From NCBI RefSeq assembly GCF_030177755.1, contig NZ_CP126539.1:1946001-2010000 (forward strand): a stretch of DNA of 64,000 bases, in the 5' to 3' direction. The position numbers and the translations under genes were made by a program. The notes under the pieces were generated by a model. That model was not told the DNA's origin, searched no databases, and saw only the letters and a list, made by a program, of their open reading frames with translations. Shown piece after piece: positions 34,912-42,492 of this stretch (positions within the stretch are counted from its first letter, which is position 1; each line of letters opens with the position of its first letter). Origin of the DNA: Devosia sp. RR2S18 (GTDB taxonomy: Bacteria; Pseudomonadota; Alphaproteobacteria; Rhizobiales; Devosiaceae).

Positions 34912-35499
34912 CTACCGTGCAACCAACTCAACGACATCATGGAGCGATTCGAACATGGGGCTAGGCAGTTCGAGCACATAGCGTTGTTCTTCGCCGGCAA
35001 CCTGATACAGACATCCCACCTGGTTGCGCTCCCCGTCACTGCCATAGAGCACGGGCTGTTCATCGCCGAAGTGAAGGGCGCCACGATAGAAGAAGCCGCC
35101 ATTGGACGGGGTAAGGCTGCCTGAGAAACGCTGGGAGCCACTGGTCTTTGCGATCGAGCTGCCCTCCTCCCCGATCCGGCAGCTGAAGTAGTCATAGACA
35201 ACGGCAGGAAGCATGCCGCCCAGCTTAATGGTCCGGCATTGATAGTCGCCGTCCGGTAGCGAGCTCGTCGGGGTAAATCCGGGGGTGTATAGGGCGCTGA
35301 TGGTGACTCTATCCGCTGCACGGTCGGCGAGCAGCGCGGCGGCGAGACCCCGCGTGCGCGATTTGACGATGCCAGCAAGCCGCTCCTCATCGGATGCGTT
35401 TACCGCATCTGCCGGTGCTCCGCAGGGCTGCACTTGAGCCAGTGCGGGCTGGATCATGAGCAGTGCTAGTCCGCTCGCTACTATTTTGCGCATCAGCAT
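34912..35499 (-). CDS. DUF4893-family exported protein
   Basis: A 195-residue protein with a signal peptide (cleavage after PALAQ) and the DUF4893 core: LPDGDYQCRTIKLGG, YDYFSCRIGEE, a KTSGSQRFSG strand and NQVGCLYQV. Three or four Cys residues suggest disulfides in the periplasm. Function of the family is unknown. Start could also be the second ATG (35493). Confidence 0.8.
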   Translation of the reverse strand: MLMRKIVASGLALLMIQPALAQVQPCGAPADAVNASDEERLAGIVKSRTRGLAAALLADRAADRVTISALYTPGFTPTSSLPDGDYQCRTIKLGGMLPAVVYDYFSCRIGEEGSSIAKTSGSQRFSGSLTPSNGGFFYRGALHFGDEQPVLYGSDGERNQVGCLYQVAGEEQRYVLELPSPMFESLHDVVELVAR

Positions 35500-35579
35500 G
35501 GCTGGGGTTCCTCGTTGCTTGTTGAGGGGGTAAACGCTTGGCGTTCCTACTCGAAACTTCCCTTAGCCTAACCTCGTGA

Positions 35580-36092
35580 TCACCTCGGCCCATCTCCGGA
35601 CCCAAAGGAAGACTGAGCGGGTTTCGCTGCGGCTGTCCCGGAGTCACCTCTCGTAAGCTCTCGACCCAGCCCGAGATCTAAGGAACCCAAGCATCCCACC
35701 CTAAGCCCACCAGTAGACCCATTAGGATCACTGCAAGCGCGATAAAAGTTCTGGTGGAAGGCCCGAAGTTCTTCTCGGGTCGCTGATCGTCGTCCAATGA
35801 GCGCACCTCTTATGTATTTCGGCGGAACGTAATTGGAGGCCGAAAGGATCACAAGGTCGGACGGTTTTTCGAAGAACCCGTGAGAGCCATCGTGGTCGGG
35901 GCAGAGGGCACCCGCGGTACTGAACGTAACCGGCTCTGCCAGAAGCTCCAGATTTCTATGTAGGATTGTTTCTGACAAGCGAGGTGCGCACTTGGGACAG
36001 CGCTGATGGTCCGTTCTGGTCCTACCAGGCGGACGCCTGCTCGTTGTCGGGTGGAGGCGAACAGCAGCTCCACAAATGAGTTGGTCGCGCAA
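35580..36092 (-). CDS. Doubtful hypothetical protein with a CPKC motif
   Basis: An open frame of 170 codons; only the middle (about residues 30-130) reads like protein, with QRCPKCAPRLSETILHRNLE, a CPDHDGSHGFF segment and AFHQNFYRACSD. The Cys/His spacing hints at a small zinc-binding fold. The start is unclear and the C-terminus is low-complexity. It may be a remnant. The region 35500-36166 has no other gene that I can support. Confidence 0.3.
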   Translation of the reverse strand: MRDQLICGAAVRLHPTTSRRPPGRTRTDHQRCPKCAPRLSETILHRNLELLAEPVTFSTAGALCPDHDGSHGFFEKPSDLVILSASNYVPPKYIRGALIGRRSATREELRAFHQNFYRACSDPNGSTGGLRVGCLGSLDLGLGRELTRGDSGTAAAKPAQSSFGSGDGPR

Positions 36093-36166
36093 CGGCAGAC
36101 ATGAGGTCTTTCACTGCCCGAAAACCGATGAACTACGTTTCACGAGTTGCGCCTCGCCGCGGTCGT

Positions 36167-36898
36167 TCAAAGCAGACGCATCCCTGAGGTTACGATGATC
36201 ACAAGCGCCACACCCACCATCAGCGGTCTGACGGGTATTCGCTTGACCAGGATGGCACCGAACGGAGCGGCTAGGACGCCGCCGATGATGAGGCCGGCAG
36301 CGTTGGCGATCTCAGTCCAGCCGATCGCAAGAACAAAGGTGATCGAGATAGTGAGTGTGACCAGGAATTCGGTCAGGCTTGTCGAGCCGATCACCTTTTT
36401 TGGTTCATGACCTCTCCCGACCAACGATGTCGTTACGATGGGACCCCAGCCGCCACCACCCATTGCGTCCAGCACACCGCCGCCGAAACCGATCACTGGA
36501 ATAAGCCTGTCGCGAACGTCACGTGGCCAGAGTGGACGAAAGGCCTTGAACAGAATGTAACCCCCAATGCCCATAAGGTAGATGGCGACGAAGGGTTCGA
36601 TGGCACCTGCATCGATGTTCGCCAGCGTGAAAGCACCAATGGCTCCACCGATCATGCCGGCAGGGGCGAGCCGCGCAACCAGACGCCAGTCTACATTTCG
36701 ATGCAAGGCGTGACTGGTCCCCGACGCTGCCGTTGTGAATATTTCGGTCACATGGGTCAGGGCGCTGGCGGTTACGGGTGGAACACCGAACGCCAGGAGC
36801 GACGAGGTCGTGATGACGCCAAACGCCATTCCCAAGGCACCGTCGATGATCTGAGCCCCAAAGCCGATCGCTATGAAGATGAAAATGTCTTGTGTCAC
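36167..36898 (-). CDS. TauE/SafE-family sulfite/anion exporter
   Basis: A 243-residue membrane protein with about seven to eight helices. It has both family repeats: GFGAQIIDGALGMAFG near the N-terminus and GFGGGVLDAMGGGGWGPIV in the middle. The family exports sulfite, sulfoacetate or related anions across the inner membrane. An eight-base inverted repeat stands upstream (36935-36968). Neighbours give no further clue; the sulfatase operon is 16 kb away. Confidence 0.9.
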   Translation of the reverse strand: MTQDIFIFIAIGFGAQIIDGALGMAFGVITTSSLLAFGVPPVTASALTHVTEIFTTAASGTSHALHRNVDWRLVARLAPAGMIGGAIGAFTLANIDAGAIEPFVAIYLMGIGGYILFKAFRPLWPRDVRDRLIPVIGFGGGVLDAMGGGGWGPIVTTSLVGRGHEPKKVIGSTSLTEFLVTLTISITFVLAIGWTEIANAAGLIIGGVLAAPFGAILVKRIPVRPLMVGVALVIIVTSGMRLL

Positions 36899-36934
36899 GT
36901 CCGCACTCCAGTAGGTGCAGAGATACTCCAGCGG

Positions 36935-36968
36935 ATTAGTCGTCTTTGAAAGCTAGAGAGCGACTAAT
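36935..36968. promoter_or_regulatory. Inverted repeat upstream of the TauE/SafE gene
   Basis: ATTAGTCG and CGACTAAT are perfect inverted copies separated by 18 bases, starting 37 bases upstream of the exporter ATG. This could be an operator for a repressor, or a weak hairpin. Confidence 0.4.
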
Positions 36969-37272
36969 GTGGGTGGGCACCAGAGAAAATTCGGCTCGCT
37001 CCGGAGCAGTGCTCAGATGAGCATTCCTGATCCGCTTGAACGTTGCGGCCGATAGCTGCGGTGGCGGTCGAGACTTGACCGCTACGCTATGTTGAAACTG
37101 ACCGAAGCAACAGGCCCGACGCAGACCAGAGCGATAGCGGCATTGTTGTAGGAAGGCAGGCCAGACTTGTGACTGTGACCTTGGTGGATGACCCGCACCG
37201 ACAATGCGGGATTTCCCATCGACTTTGCTGAGCGGGCCGTTAGGTTCCCGCCAAGCTAGAGCCGAGGGATTC

Positions 37273-38556
37273 GTGGCGCGCTTTTTCTCGAAAAGCTTAG
37301 GTGTAGCATTAGCGCTGGTGATCGCTGGTGTGTTCGGCACGATTGCAGCGGTTATCCTGATTCCCGAGCCGCATGAGCTGGCAGGCCCCGTCGAAACGGA
37401 ACTGGTAGCTGGGTCTCCTGAGTTCGTCCGATCCATGTTCGCTCTTCACGGAGGCAATCTCTACGAGAGCAACACCATTGCGACGCTGCAGAATGGGGAG
37501 GAAATCTTCCCCGCCATGCTTGACGCAATCGCAAGCGCTCAGCGCTCCATCAACTTCGAGACCTATGTGTATTGGAGTGGTTCGATCGGCTCCCGCTTTG
37601 CGGAGGCATTGGCGGAACGGGCTGCGGCAGGCATCGAAGTCAATGTTCTTCTCGACTGGCAGGGCAGTGTGTCCATGGAGGACGAGCTGATCGAGACCAT
37701 GGTTGCGGCAGGCGCTACGGTAAAGCGCTTCAGACCCATTGAGTGGTATACGTTGGACCGCTTCAACGCACGCACCCACCGCAAGCTGCTGATCGTTGAT
37801 GGCACTGTCGGGTTCATCGGCGGTGTCGGTATCGCGGACAAGTGGCTCGGCGATGCCAGCAGCCCCGATGAGTTCCGGGAGCTTCACTATCGGGTTCAAG
37901 GTCCAGTGGTTGCGTCCATGCAGGGCGCTTTCGCTTTCAACTGGCTGGAGGCAACGGGCCGTCCCCTGCAGGGCGACCTCTATTTCCCTCCTGTCGCGGA
38001 CTCAGGGCCACTCGTCACTCAGCTGGTTTACTCAAGCATTGGTTCGCGCAACGTGATGCATGTGATGCTGATGACTGCACTTGCCGCGGCACAGGACCAC
38101 ATCCGCATCGGAACAGCTTACTTCGTGCCAGACGAAATCGCCATCGCTCAACTGCTGGCTGCTCGCCAACGCGGCGTAACCGTCGACGTCCTCGTTCCAG
38201 GCAAGCATACCAACAAAGACTTCGTTCGGGCTGCCTCTCGGCACTTCTGGGGAGATCTGCTGGAAGCCGGGGTGAACTTCTACGAATATGAGCCGACGAT
38301 GTATCACGCCAAGATCACCATCGTCGACGAGAGCTGGACCTCAATCGGTTCCGCCAACTTCGATGAACGCTCGTTTCGGCTCAATGATGAGGCCAATCTC
38401 AACGTATACGGCGGTGACTTCGCAGACCAACAGATCCGCATCTTCGAGCAGGACCTTGAGCGCTCAACTCTAATCACGCTCGAGCATTGGGAGAGCCGGC
38501 CCGCGTGGCAGAAGCTGACCGACTGGCTCGCCAGTACGCTGCGGGTACAGCTCTAA
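37273..38556 (+). CDS. Cardiolipin synthase-type phospholipase D-family protein
   Basis: A 427-residue membrane-anchored enzyme with one N-terminal helix and two HKD catalytic motifs: HRKLLIVDGTVGFIGG and HAKITIVDESWTSIGSANFD. It joins phospholipids to make cardiolipin. The GTG at 37273 with GAGGG upstream gives a basic residue and then the helix; an in-frame ATG at 37204 would add 23 polar residues. ClsA normally has two helices at the N-terminus and this has one, which is closer to ClsB/ClsC-type or short rhizobial forms. Confidence 0.88.
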   Translation: MARFFSKSLGVALALVIAGVFGTIAAVILIPEPHELAGPVETELVAGSPEFVRSMFALHGGNLYESNTIATLQNGEEIFPAMLDAIASAQRSINFETYVYWSGSIGSRFAEALAERAAAGIEVNVLLDWQGSVSMEDELIETMVAAGATVKRFRPIEWYTLDRFNARTHRKLLIVDGTVGFIGGVGIADKWLGDASSPDEFRELHYRVQGPVVASMQGAFAFNWLEATGRPLQGDLYFPPVADSGPLVTQLVYSSIGSRNVMHVMLMTALAAAQDHIRIGTAYFVPDEIAIAQLLAARQRGVTVDVLVPGKHTNKDFVRAASRHFWGDLLEAGVNFYEYEPTMYHAKITIVDESWTSIGSANFDERSFRLNDEANLNVYGGDFADQQIRIFEQDLERSTLITLEHWESRPAWQKLTDWLASTLRVQL

Positions 38557-38558
38557 CT

Positions 38559-38680
38559 GTTTTGGTACCGGCATTTGTTGGATCGGATCTGTGATGAATT
38601 GGTCTGGGTCTGCAGTCCACTGCTTGCGGATGAACTCGTGTGGAGTGAGGTCCTTCGACCTCTTCAGTCGCGGACCGAAG
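38559..38680 (-). pseudogene. Transposase C-terminal remnant (IS481-like)
   Basis: Read on the minus strand, about 40 codons give LKRSKDLTPHEFIRKQW, then TADPDQFITDPIQQMP. This matches the usual end of IS481-type integrase-core transposases (LTPYEF-C-WT-EP-RF-DPIHQMPGLNT by memory). Nothing upstream remains of the catalytic core. It lies at the left edge of the duplicated GrlR-like block, which suggests that a lost insertion sequence helped make the duplication. Confidence 0.6.
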
Positions 38681-38800
38681 TTATCACCGTCGCAAGCGCT
38701 TAGGACTTCAAAACTTTGCTTGGGCATGTGCTTCGCGGGGTGGGCAATGCTGCTGCGCAACTGAAGGCTCGGTCCGTCGTTTTCTCAGAAGGAGGATGCC

Positions 38801-39211
38801 ATGGAGGTGGGCAGAAATACTGAGCGGCGACCGGCCACCGAGAATGAGGAGAGTTCAGGAGCAGGGAGGTCTATCCTGCCGAGCGGCCTCTATGGAGTGC
38901 GCTTCAGATACCAAGGGAAACAAGCTTCAGGCGTTGTGACCATAACTGGCGACAGCTTCGCTGGCGGCGACAGCGGCATGGCTTACTATGGTAAACTGAC
39001 CAAACGTGGCGGGCAGCTCCGAGTCACGGTGACGACGCTCCGGCATACCGATACCGGCGGTGTTGCCCTTCTGGGGAGCGACCACCTGGAGTTTGTAGCG
39101 GAAGGCCTGCCCACCGCAAATGGTGCGATCTTCTCGGGTAAAGCGCCACACACCGGACAGCGGTTCGAGTTTTCTCTTACGCAAATTCGCACCGCTGGTC
39201 TTGACCTCTAG
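38801..39211 (+). CDS. GrlR-like protein, copy 1
   Basis: A 136-residue protein with an N-terminal polar tail and a beta-barrel domain like GrlR, known as a regulator of type III secretion genes in enteric pathogens (lipocalin-like fold). Shared features are LPSGLYGVRFRYQG, SFAGGDSGMAYYGKL and RHTDTGG. GGAGGATGCC precedes the ATG. Most alphaproteobacterial members have unknown function and no type III secretion link is visible here. A paralogue of about 83% identity by eye lies at 53680-54090. Confidence 0.82.
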   Translation: MEVGRNTERRPATENEESSGAGRSILPSGLYGVRFRYQGKQASGVVTITGDSFAGGDSGMAYYGKLTKRGGQLRVTVTTLRHTDTGGVALLGSDHLEFVAEGLPTANGAIFSGKAPHTGQRFEFSLTQIRTAGLDL

Positions 39212-39356
39212 ATTGTTCGCCGAGAAGCTCTTCGGTCCCTGCCGGTCGAGGCTGCAGCTCGGACTTCTCCCCGCAATCGCGACGGTACCTCCACGGCTCT
39301 GCTAACCAAGCGGTTAATTTTGGTCGCTAAAAAGAGAGCAGCTTCGCGCTACCTGG

Positions 39357-39632
39357 TTATTCAGGCAGTCCATCTCCCATCGCCTGGACCAGCTCCGGAG
39401 TGGCGAGCACCGCGCTGCATCTGGCGGTGAGCGTCAGGGGCTCTAAACCGCACGCAGCCGCAGCATCTTCAGCCGAAAGCTGAACTTGTCGTGGCAACCC
39501 GACGTAATCGGCTCCGATCGCTTCGGCGATCTCCCTGACGATTGAAGAGGCGTCGACAAAAACCATGCGCTGTTCGGCGGCCGCCGCAGCGGGCATCAGG
39601 CACACCAAAAGGGAACAGAACAGACGAAGCAT
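39357..39632 (-). CDS. Small secreted protein, copy 1 of a duplicated gene
   Basis: A 91-residue protein with a signal peptide (MLRLFCSLLVCLMPAAAAA) and a short body with EIAEAIGADYVGLPRQVQL and two Cys residues. No family recognised. Its paralogue at 54199-54471 has the same layout (ADAIGADYVGLPQHVEL). Both converge on a GrlR-like gene, so the pair behaves as one unit. A role in the envelope is suggested by the signal peptide alone. Confidence 0.65.
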   Translation of the reverse strand: MLRLFCSLLVCLMPAAAAAEQRMVFVDASSIVREIAEAIGADYVGLPRQVQLSAEDAAAACGLEPLTLTARCSAVLATPELVQAMGDGLPE

Positions 39633-39849
39633 GAAACCTCCTCCGTCGAGGAGGCTAGCACGTCACCAATGACCGGACTCGGACCGCAGCCGTCAGCACC
39701 CAGTCAGTAGGTGTGGTCCAGCAAGCGTCCGCCGGATATTTCACAGCCGCCGCCTGCCTTTCGTGTGCAACCGGGGCTTTCCTGTTGCTCCGCGCTCCAG
39801 CGCCCCCTATGCAAAGCGTTCAACTGCGTCATTGTCGAGGAGAGATCTG

Positions 39850-40638
39850 ATGTCCGTACTCGAGCGCAACAACGTGACGGTGCATGGCCGTGGCTCCAGG
39901 CCGATCATGTTTGCCCATGGCTTCGGCTGCGATCAGAACATGTGGCGCTTGGTCACGCCCGCCTTCGAAGAAGATTTTAAGATCGTGCTGTTTGACCATG
40001 TTGGGGCAGGTCACTCCGATCGAGATGCCTATTCTCGTGAGAAGTACTCAACTCTGGATGGCTATGCCAACGACGTTGTGGAGATCTGCCGCGCGCTCGA
40101 GCTCACCGATGTTGTATTTGTCGGTCACTCCGTGAGCAGCATGATTGGCGTGCTTGCAGCCAAAGCCGCCCCCGAACTCTTCGGCACGCTTGTTCTCGTC
40201 GGGCCTTCGCCCCGATACATCAACGAGGGTGATTACATCGGCGGGTTCACCGCAGAGCAGATCGAGGAGCTGTTGGCTTTTCTCGATTCCAACCACATGG
40301 GTTGGTCGCAGGCCATGGCCCCCACCATCATGGGCAACCCGGATCGGCCAGAACTTGGGGATGAACTCACCAATAGCTTCTGCCGCACAGACCCGGAGAT
40401 TGCCAAGCACTTCGCAAGGACCACCTTCACCTCCGACAACCGCGCCGATCTAGAAGGCGTTGCGGTGCGGACGCTGGTTCTCCAATGCAGCGAGGACGTC
40501 ATAGCTCCAGTTGAGGTCGGCGAGTATGTGCATCGCCACATGCCAAACAGCGAACTCGTCGTTCTGAAGGCGACTGGCCATTGCCCCAACCTCAGCGCGC
40601 CGGACGAGACCACCGCAGCGATCAAAGCATTCCTCTAG
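39850..40638 (+). CDS. RsbQ-like alpha/beta hydrolase
   Basis: A 262-residue alpha/beta hydrolase of the RsbQ/KAI2/D14 group. FAHGFGCDQNMWRLV is the family's oxyanion region, GHSVSSMIG holds the nucleophile Ser, SEDVIAP the Asp, and GHCPNLSAP the His. RsbQ in Bacillus is needed for energy-stress sensing by the PAS phosphatase RsbP; the plant relatives bind karrikins and strigolactones. The stop codon is directly followed by the GTG of a PAS hybrid kinase, replacing RsbP. ATG 39850 is chosen because it gives the standard MSVLERNNVTV start. Confidence 0.9.
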   Translation: MSVLERNNVTVHGRGSRPIMFAHGFGCDQNMWRLVTPAFEEDFKIVLFDHVGAGHSDRDAYSREKYSTLDGYANDVVEICRALELTDVVFVGHSVSSMIGVLAAKAAPELFGTLVLVGPSPRYINEGDYIGGFTAEQIEELLAFLDSNHMGWSQAMAPTIMGNPDRPELGDELTNSFCRTDPEIAKHFARTTFTSDNRADLEGVAVRTLVLQCSEDVIAPVEVGEYVHRHMPNSELVVLKATGHCPNLSAPDETTAAIKAFL

Positions 40639-42312
40639 GTGGGGACGCTTCTTGTGGATGTTCTCCCGACCTCAGAGTTCGTTGACCTCTTTGAGCGAGC
40701 GCCCTGCGGCTATGTGATCGCCGACAGCAGCGGCCGGATCATCCGGGCCAACACCACATTGGCCGATTGGATCGGCACTGATACTTCTGCCCTGACTGGA
40801 AAGCGGTTTCAGGATCTGCTGAACATCGCCGGCAAGATCTACTACGAGACCCATTTCGCTCCCCTGCTGCGGATGCAGGGGTTCTTCAACGAAGTTGCGC
40901 TTGATCTCGTAAGTGCGGGTGGCCAGTCGCTCCCGGTGCTTGTGAATGCCGCAGAAGCCCGGGACGAGCACGGACCGAAGTTCCTTCGGATCACCATCTT
41001 CAACGCTACCGACCGGCGGCGTTATGAGCGCGAGCTCCTGGACGCCCGTGCCGAGGCTCAGGCTGCAAGTGCAGCATTGAAGGAGCTGAATGCCTTCCTG
41101 GAGGTCCGTGTCCGCGAAGCCGTCGAGGAGCGGCTCGAAGCAGAAGAAAGGCTGCGGCAGGCCCAGAAGATGGAGGCAATCGGCCAGCTTACCGGAGGCG
41201 TTGCGCACGACTTCAACAATCTTCTGACGGTTATCATCGGCGGTCTAGACACGATCAACCGGCAGATCGAATTGCTGCCTGAGAGTGAGCCAAAGAAGCG
41301 TATTCTGCGCGCCCGCAACATGGCAGCTATCGGTGCCCAGCGCGCGGCAAGCTTGACATCGCGTCTGCTCGCGTTCTCGCGCCGGCAGCCTCTGGACCCC
41401 AAGCCCCTCAACATCAACAAGCTGCTGCGGGAAGTGTCTGACCTGCTGCACCGCACCCTTGGTGAGGCTGTGTCCTTCGAGGCTGTGGAATATGCCGGCC
41501 TTTGGCCGGCACTTGTCGACCCTTCTGAACTTTCCAATGCGCTGGTCAATTTGGCTGTCAACGCCCGCGATGCCATGCCAGAGGGTGGCAGACTCACCAT
41601 TGAGACGAGCAACATCTATCTGGACGAGCCCTATCTAGCATCCTTCGACGAACCAGTGCCTCCTGGTCAGTACGTGCTCATCGCCGTCTCCGACACAGGA
41701 ACCGGTATGGACAAAGCGATGATTTCAAAGGTGTTCGAGCCATTCTTCACTACCAAGGAAGCCGGTAAAGGCACTGGGCTAGGGCTGAGCCAGGTTTATG
41801 GCTTCATTCGGCAGAGCGGGGGCCACATCCGCATCTATAGCGAGCTGGGACAGGGAACCAGTGTGAAGCTCTATCTACCCCGTGCGAGTTCGGAAGAGGT
41901 GCTCGCTGATCCCGAACTCCGGGAGAGCGCTGCTGAGACCGGCAGTGGAACAATCCTGATCTGCGAGGATGAGCCAGAACTCCGCAATTTCGGAGCGGAG
42001 GCATTGCGGGAGCTGGGGTACCAAGTGCTGGAGGCCGGTGATGGGCATCAAGCGCTTGATTTGCTTGCGCAGCACCCCACAACAGCACTTCTGTTCACTG
42101 ATGTTGGCCTTCCCAATGGGATGAACGGGCGGCAACTGGCTGACCGTGCGCGGCAATCTCGTCCAGATCTAAAGGTTCTCTTCACAACAGGGTATACGCG
42201 CAACGCTATTGTGCATCACGGACGGCTCGATCCTGGGGTGCTGCTACTCACCAAGCCGTACTCGGTGCACGCTCTTGCCGCCAAGGTCCGCCAGGCCATT
42301 ACCGGTCCATAA
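40639..42312 (+). CDS. PAS hybrid histidine kinase with receiver domain, paired with RsbQ
   Basis: A 557-residue cytoplasmic protein. The PAS domain (about 15-130, APCGYVIADSSGRIIRANTT, then RFQDLLNIAGKIYYETH) is of the RsbP type. A coiled coil leads to HisKA (GGVAHDFNNLLTVI with phospho-His), HATPase (NLAVNARDAMPEGG, DTGTGMD, TGLGLSQVYG) and a C-terminal receiver (CEDEPEL, phospho-Asp in LFTDVGLP, KPYS). The GTG start abuts the RsbQ stop; a second GTG at 40654 is possible. No membrane segment, so the signal is cytoplasmic. The partner phosphotransfer protein is unknown. Confidence 0.9.
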   Translation: MGTLLVDVLPTSEFVDLFERAPCGYVIADSSGRIIRANTTLADWIGTDTSALTGKRFQDLLNIAGKIYYETHFAPLLRMQGFFNEVALDLVSAGGQSLPVLVNAAEARDEHGPKFLRITIFNATDRRRYERELLDARAEAQAASAALKELNAFLEVRVREAVEERLEAEERLRQAQKMEAIGQLTGGVAHDFNNLLTVIIGGLDTINRQIELLPESEPKKRILRARNMAAIGAQRAASLTSRLLAFSRRQPLDPKPLNINKLLREVSDLLHRTLGEAVSFEAVEYAGLWPALVDPSELSNALVNLAVNARDAMPEGGRLTIETSNIYLDEPYLASFDEPVPPGQYVLIAVSDTGTGMDKAMISKVFEPFFTTKEAGKGTGLGLSQVYGFIRQSGGHIRIYSELGQGTSVKLYLPRASSEEVLADPELRESAAETGSGTILICEDEPELRNFGAEALRELGYQVLEAGDGHQALDLLAQHPTTALLFTDVGLPNGMNGRQLADRARQSRPDLKVLFTTGYTRNAIVHHGRLDPGVLLLTKPYSVHALAAKVRQAITGP

Positions 42313-42492
42313 GGTCGCGTCTACTCAGCAGTCAAGCTTGGCTGAGCCGGGTGTGCGGGGCGGCTGGCGCTGCACGAAGGAGGAGCAAAACAGTTTCATC
42401 TTCCGGTGGAACTAACACCTTCTTCAGGAGTTCGCGCTTGATTGGGGTGGGGCACCTCCCCGTCAGCTGCCACCCGATCAGGATGAACGAAT

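Larger units (their letters stand above)
38690..39700. repeat. Segmental duplication (GrlR-like block), copy 1
   Basis: The block contains a plus-strand GrlR-like gene and a converging gene for a small secreted protein. It matches 53570-54530 in order and orientation. Similarity begins about 110 bases before the GrlR-like ATG (GTGCTTAGGACTTC shared, with CGCTTAGG here) and ends just past the start of the second gene (CCTCCTC stretch). Confidence 0.85.
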
